From positions 12,501 through 22,500 of the forward strand of contig NZ_JARVXG010000059.1 of the NCBI RefSeq assembly GCF_029848115.1: a stretch of DNA of 10,000 nucleotides, in the 5' to 3' direction. The notes beneath the pieces are model-generated. The model was not told the DNA's origin and searched no databases. It worked only from the letters and a program-made list of their open reading frames with translations. Shown piece by piece: positions 1 through 10,000 of this stretch. Origin of the DNA: Methanobacterium formicicum (GTDB lineage: Archaea; Methanobacteriota; Methanobacteria; Methanobacteriales; Methanobacteriaceae). How positions within the stretch are numbered: position 1 is the first letter of the stretch; each line of letters begins with the position of its first letter. A program made the position numbers and the translations under genes.

Positions 1-349
<349 letters not shown>

Positions 350-373
350 AGAAAAACTATAGGGATGTCCCAG

Positions 374-448
374 TTATGATTCCATTTATTCCATTCTATT
401 GCCCAAAGGAAGGAGTTTCAGGAACCCAATGACAGTTTTGAATCATAA
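374..448. repeat. 9-bp inverted repeat in the intergenic region
   Basis: TTATGATTC at 374-382 is the exact reverse complement of GAATCATAA at 440-448, with 57 bp between the arms. It lies between twy1 and the DUF1002 gene. The loop holds AAAGGAAGGAG, which is not followed by a convincing coding frame. The repeat could be an RNA fold, a protein-binding pair or chance in AT-rich DNA. A TTTAATTA box at 461-468 downstream could be the TATA element of the DUF1002 gene, giving a leader of roughly 50 nt. Confidence 0.3.
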
Positions 449-523
449 TTTTCCCATAGATTTAATTAGGTGTTGAACATAGATAGTATGGAAAGATGAG
501 ATAATTGTTAAAAACTAAGATCT

Positions 524-530
524 AAAGGAG
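524..530 (+). promoter_or_regulatory. Ribosome binding site of the DUF1002 gene
   Basis: AAAGGAG lies 8 nt before ATG 539. It decides the start, because the in-frame GTG at 530 uses its last base and so cannot be served by it. Confidence 0.7.
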
Positions 531-538
531 TGCTTGGT

Positions 539-1411
<873 letters not shown>

Positions 1412-1451
1412 AATTTAACATCTCGGGATACCTTGACAGGCAAAATTATAA

Positions 1452-1760
1452 ATAATAAGTTTAGATAATGCCATTAAGAGTTTCCAGACTGCTGTTGATG
1501 ATCAATCTGTAAAATTATACTATTCCCATAATAAAAAAACACTTTCCAAGTACTATAGGTATAATGATAAAAACCAAGATCAACTGGCCGGGACCTTTCA
1601 TTATATTTCTTAGATCCTACATTAAAAGTTAAGGATGAACCAGTTCCAATTATTTAATGAACGGTCCAGATGAGATTATCAAAAGATAGTGGATCTCCGG
1701 CTAAAAATTAGGATAACGTATGCATGGCCTAAACAATTATCCACTTGGTTTAAAAAATGA
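1452..1760 (+). pseudogene. Possible decayed small gene in the 1412-1797 gap
   Basis: The 386 bp between the DUF1002 gene and the membrane protein gene hold no intact gene. Short stretches in shifting frames read like protein. The frame starting at 1452 runs to TAG 1611-1613 and includes SVKLYYSHNKKTLSKYYRYN and LAGTFHYIS. A second frame from 1610 gives LDPTLKVKDEPVPII, and a third from 1657 gives MNGPDEIIKR. The first frame again, from 1701, gives LKIRITYAWPKQLSTWFKK ending at TGA 1758-1760. Joined through several frameshifts these would make a protein of roughly 100 residues without a visible start. I recognise no family. The region is AT-rich, where short open runs are common, so chance is a real alternative. 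Confidence 0.25.
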
Positions 1761-1776
1761 ATTACATTTGTGTCAG

Positions 1777-2892
<1,116 letters not shown>

Positions 2893-2912
2893 AAAAAAAG
2901 TGAGAAAAGTAC

Positions 2913-2971
2913 CTCTAAAAGTATTCTTAGAGAAATTTCCTCCCTAATAAATTTTTATAATTTCTTTCTAT
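2913..2971 (+). terminator. Likely terminator after the membrane protein gene
   Basis: CTCTAA at 2913-2918 pairs exactly with TTAGAG at 2927-2932 around an 8-nt loop. T-rich DNA follows from 2951, including ATTTTTATAATTTC. Archaeal termination depends mainly on such T-rich tracts. It lies 20 bp beyond the stop codon in the convergent space before sucC. Confidence 0.45.
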
Positions 2972-3071
2972 AAAAAGTCCTAATTCTTGCTATAAACAAG
3001 TTATAACTACAATTTCTAAGTATTTTTAAAAATTAAATGTTACAAATAAACTAAAAGGGTAAAATTAATAG

Positions 3072-3102
3072 TAGAGAAAAATAGTGGAGTTAATCCCTAC
3101 TA
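3072..3102 (-). terminator. Likely terminator of the kor-sucC operon
   Basis: Read on the minus strand, an imperfect stem (TAGTAGGGA with TCCACTA, 3082-3102) is followed directly by TTTTTCTCTAC. It sits about 17 bp past the sucC stop codon and would end the operon before the convergent membrane protein gene. Confidence 0.5.
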
Positions 3103-3118
3103 AAATCATTTACTATGT

Positions 3119-4225
<1,107 letters not shown>

Positions 4226-4227
4226 GT

Positions 4228-4785
<558 letters not shown>

Positions 4786-4787
4786 CT

Positions 4788-5683
<896 letters not shown>

Positions 5684-5716
5684 TAAATTTGATAATTTTT
5701 AACTCCAAATGCCCTT

Positions 5717-5733
5717 GAATAATTTAATTATCT
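5717..5733 (-). promoter_or_regulatory. Possible internal TATA box before korB
   Basis: On the minus strand AATTAAATTA within 5717-5733 resembles an archaeal TATA element. A start about 25 bp downstream would give korB-korC-sucC a leader of roughly 45 nt. AT-rich spacer could give this by chance. Confidence 0.25.
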
Positions 5734-5758
5734 AATAGTTAAGATATCTGACTTATCT

Positions 5759-5780
5759 GGCTTATTCATCCCTATAAGCC
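5759..5780 (-). promoter_or_regulatory. Perfect hairpin between korA and korB
   Basis: GGCTTAT and ATAAGCC form a perfect 7-bp stem around an 8-nt loop, located in the korA-korB gap. No T-run follows on the transcribed strand, so it does not look like a terminator. It could be a processing or stability element that adjusts subunit ratios. Confidence 0.4.
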
Positions 5781-5808
5781 TAGTTGTTGTTATTTAACGA
5801 TTATGCAC

Positions 5809-7164
<1,356 letters not shown>

Positions 7165-7180
7165 ATAAAATATTAGCGGT

Positions 7181-7193
7181 GATATTTTAAATA
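7181..7193 (-). promoter_or_regulatory. TATA-like promoter of the korDABC-sucC operon
   Basis: TATTTAAAATATC on the minus strand is centred about 28 bp before the korD ATG. Archaeal transcription usually begins 22-27 bp past the TATA centre, which would place the start only a few bases before the ATG. The absence of a Shine-Dalgarno fits a leaderless message. Confidence 0.5.
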
Positions 7194-7217
7194 ATTGTTG
7201 ATGCTGGTCCCTATTGA

Positions 7218-7252
<35 letters not shown>

Positions 7253-7273
7253 TTGTATAAACTTTAATTGGAT

Positions 7274-7661
<388 letters not shown>

Positions 7662-7676
7662 GGTACTATTATAATG

Positions 7677-7691
7677 GATTATATAATTGGA
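7677..7691 (-). promoter_or_regulatory. TATA-like promoter of mptD
   Basis: On the minus strand the segment contains ATTATATAAT, centred about 33 bp before the mptD ATG. A start near 7659 would leave a very short leader at the edge of the AGGTG site (7657-7661). Confidence 0.45.
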
Positions 7692-7765
7692 TTTAATTTT
7701 CTATTATTTGAACATCCTGATTTTTAATCGGAACTTTAAAAGTAAGAGTAGTAAGAACTTATTTT

Positions 7766-7796
7766 CTTAAACAAAAGATTAAAACATGGGTATGTT
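7766..7796 (-). terminator. Likely terminator after the sortase gene
   Basis: Read on the minus strand, AACAT-ACCC-ATGTT (7783-7796) forms a small stem-loop directly followed by TTTAATCTTTTGTTT. It begins about 12 bp past the sortase stop codon and separates that gene from mptD. Confidence 0.45.
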
Positions 7797-7808
7797 CTAT
7801 TTATACAG

Positions 7809-8534
<726 letters not shown>

Positions 8535-8563
8535 GGAATTTCACTGAAAATGTTTAAACTTTT

Positions 8564-8595
8564 GGTTAACCGGGTTTCCATAATAAGGTTAACCG
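8564..8595. promoter_or_regulatory. Pair of GGTTAACC palindromes upstream of the sortase
   Basis: GGTTAACCG occurs at 8564-8572 and again at 8587-8595, 23 bp apart, each containing a perfect 8-bp palindrome. Between them, on the minus strand, TTATTATG (near 8578-8585) could serve as the TATA element of the sortase gene. Paired palindromes around a promoter suggest a dimeric regulator; no regulator gene is visible nearby. Confidence 0.35.
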
Positions 8596-8647
8596 AGTGC
8601 ACTGGTCCATAGTTATGTAAAGATCAGGATATAACCGTTTCTAAAAC

Positions 8648-9580
8648 TCACTGGAAGAATTTGGCATAGACCACTCCTGCAACCAAGATTATGGCTCCAA
8701 CCACAAACAGACCAAAGGGAACACCTGTTTTTGATGTGGGTACGGACGTGTTGGTGGTGGCCGCAGCAGTAGCCGGGACAGCAGCTGATGAAGTTTTTTC
8801 ACTTATTTTTGAACCGGCAGCTGTTTGTGGCCACTGATAGGTGTAAGAGTAATGCTGACTTTGACCGGGTGATATTACCACATCCCAGGCCGCTGTATTG
8901 GCCCAGGGTAACTCTTTATCTATGTAGGTCACCTGAGGATTACTGTAGGTAAGATTAGAATCAATAGGTACAATAGGAGCCCTCACAATACCTGATACTT
9001 GTGGACGTGTTGTATCCTGGTTCTTTATCCAGAAACAGAAGTGTCCTTTCCAGGATACCAGATCCAGATTGGGATTCAAGTACTCAATTTCATTGGGAAG
9101 GAACCAGGTGGCAGTTAGACCCGGTTCATTTAGAAGGGGCCAGAAAGTATTATCAATAGAATCGCTCCGACGAATATAAACTGGTAACTGTGCCGAAGGA
9201 TAGGGGTAGGCAACTAGCTTAAAGGAGACAGTTTTAGTTTCTCCCGGTTGTATTTTCCAACCAAGATCATCGGCATCAACATCGGACATGTACTTGATCA
9301 TCTTCAAGGCGGAGGGGTTAGTCCAGGCTACTCTCCAGTAAATGGAGGGAGAAGTCTGATTGTACTTCTGACTTATCTTAAAGTACTCCACATGATCATT
9401 GTTGTTTTTAATGGTAACCGTTATAGTAGACTCTAGATAGGTGAAAAGTACCTCTGAGTTTTGTTCTTTAACCCATGCCTGTTGATCCTTAGTGTCGGAC
9501 CATTCTGCTGCCCATGAAGATGAAATGACAGCAAATAGAATTAAAACTATCACCGCCATGAATAATTTGTTAATGCTCAT
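8648..9580 (-). CDS. Cell-surface protein with C-terminal membrane anchor, candidate sortase substrate
   Basis: A 310-residue exported protein of no family I recognise. Residues 1-24 are a signal peptide ending SSWAAE. The ectodomain (25-250) is rich in Trp, Tyr and beta-strand patterns. ESTITVTIKNNNDHVEYFKI with GWKIQPGETKTVSFKLV looks like an immunoglobulin-like module, and AWDVVISPGQSQHYSYTY closes a possible second one; this fold call is inference. Residues 252-285 form a low-complexity Ser/Thr/Ala stalk. Residues 287-306 are a membrane segment, followed by the short tail AKFFQ. The order of signal peptide, ectodomain, stalk and anchor is that of wall-anchored proteins. There is no LPxTG; SKTGVP just before the anchor is the closest sequence. 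GGGGGAGG at 9586-9593 is a strong ribosome site 5 nt before ATG 9580. The sortase follows 113 bp downstream on the same strand. Confidence 0.78.
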   Translation of the reverse strand: MSINKLFMAVIVLILFAVISSSWAAEWSDTKDQQAWVKEQNSEVLFTYLESTITVTIKNNNDHVEYFKISQKYNQTSPSIYWRVAWTNPSALKMIKYMSDVDADDLGWKIQPGETKTVSFKLVAYPYPSAQLPVYIRRSDSIDNTFWPLLNEPGLTATWFLPNEIEYLNPNLDLVSWKGHFCFWIKNQDTTRPQVSGIVRAPIVPIDSNLTYSNPQVTYIDKELPWANTAAWDVVISPGQSQHYSYTYQWPQTAAGSKISEKTSSAAVPATAAATTNTSVPTSKTGVPFGLFVVGAIILVAGVVYAKFFQ

Positions 9581-9585
9581 TTAAG

Positions 9586-9593
9586 CCTCCCCC
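9586..9593 (-). promoter_or_regulatory. Strong ribosome binding site of the surface protein gene
   Basis: GGGGGAGG on the minus strand ends 5 nt before the ATG at 9580 and fixes that start. It is the best Shine-Dalgarno match I see in the window and fits an abundant surface protein. Confidence 0.7.
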
Positions 9594-9644
9594 AATTTAG
9601 GTTCTCCTGATAGCTTATTCCACTGATACTTCACCTGTATCCAT

Positions 9645-10000
9645 CTAACCAGTTCCGTATATCTGTTTTAACTCAGTTATCATCCATTCCGGAGCATCCT
9701 GGGTGGGTACAGTCAGCTGTAAGCTCTGACTATTCTGCATCAGGAACAGGGCATTTTCACGGGGTACTTCCAGCACTACCATGTACTGCACATCCAGTTC
9801 ACCCAGATTGGAAGCCCGTTCAAAGTCGGATAATTTCCAACCGTAGGCATTGAGTAAACTGTTAACCTGTGTTGAGTCCCAGGTGTTTGATGCCGCTGCT
9901 TTAAGGAGTTCCTCCACATCAGTGTTAGCAGTTTGGGTTCTACTGTTGGTCATGGTCAGAGTGTTAATGGCAATTTCCTGGGATTGTTCCAGGTTGGCAT
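9645..10000 (-). CDS. Hypothetical protein, C-terminal part, cut by the right window edge
   Basis: The frame is open from base 9998 to the TAG at 9645-9647, giving 118 residues. The ATG at 9953 is internal to this frame: the codons before it read ANLEQSQEIAINTLT and look coding, so the true start lies beyond the window. Visible features are an alpha-helical, polar segment to about residue 70 and a beta-rich end VQYMVVLEVPRENALFLM then SQSLQLTV. That last part faintly recalls the C-terminal repeat of CpaB/RcpC pilus-assembly proteins, where a strand, a helix and another strand follow the same spacing. I hold this as a weak resemblance only. The gene lies 64 bp upstream of the surface protein on the same strand, so the two and the sortase may be one transcription unit. 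Confidence 0.6.
   Translation of the reverse strand, partial: ANLEQSQEIAINTLTMTNSRTQTANTDVEELLKAAASNTWDSTQVNSLLNAYGWKLSDFERASNLGELDVQYMVVLEVPRENALFLMQNSQSLQLTVPTQDAPEWMITELKQIYGTG

Noticed and set aside
8648..8760. LPxTG sorting signal in the surface protein
   Set aside because: Only PTSKTG is present, which does not fit LPxTG, so I treat the protein as a candidate substrate and not a confirmed one.

Overview
The window reads as chromosome of a pseudomurein-walled methanogen of the Methanobacteriales, most likely Methanobacterium or a close relative. This rests on the gene set: a TYW1-type wyosine synthase, a four-subunit 2-oxoglutarate:ferredoxin oxidoreductase linked to sucC, the archaeal dihydroneopterin aldolase MptD of methanopterin synthesis, a sortase with a neighbouring surface protein, and short AT-rich intergenic regions with archaeal TATA-like boxes. 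Genus is inference; no rRNA or tRNA is present to fix it.

Left part (+ strand, 1-2892): the 3' end of a tRNA 4-demethylwyosine synthase, a secreted DUF1002 protein, a gene-poor stretch of almost 400 bp that may hold the decayed remains of a small gene, and a polytopic membrane protein that I cannot assign to a family.

Middle (- strand, 7159 down to 3119): one tightly packed operon korD-korA-korB-korC-sucC. The Kor complex carboxylates succinyl-CoA to 2-oxoglutarate with reduced ferredoxin, and SucC with a SucD encoded elsewhere makes succinyl-CoA from succinate. Together these are the last two steps of the incomplete reductive TCA route to glutamate in these methanogens. Most junctions overlap by a few bases. 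The exception is korA-korB, where about 150 bp contains a perfect 7-bp hairpin and a possible internal promoter. A hairpin plus T-run ends the operon, facing the convergent membrane-protein gene. Upstream on the same strand is mptD, with its own TATA box and ribosome binding site.

Right part (- strand, 10000 down to 7809): a cell-surface group made of a gene cut by the window edge, a signal-peptide protein with a Ser/Thr/Ala-rich stalk and C-terminal membrane segment, and a sortase with intact His/Cys/Arg residues. Two GGTTAACC palindromes lie between the surface protein and the sortase. This sortase-substrate pair is the most interesting part of the window; the rest is ordinary methanogen housekeeping. 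No CRISPR, insertion sequence, tRNA or rRNA was seen.
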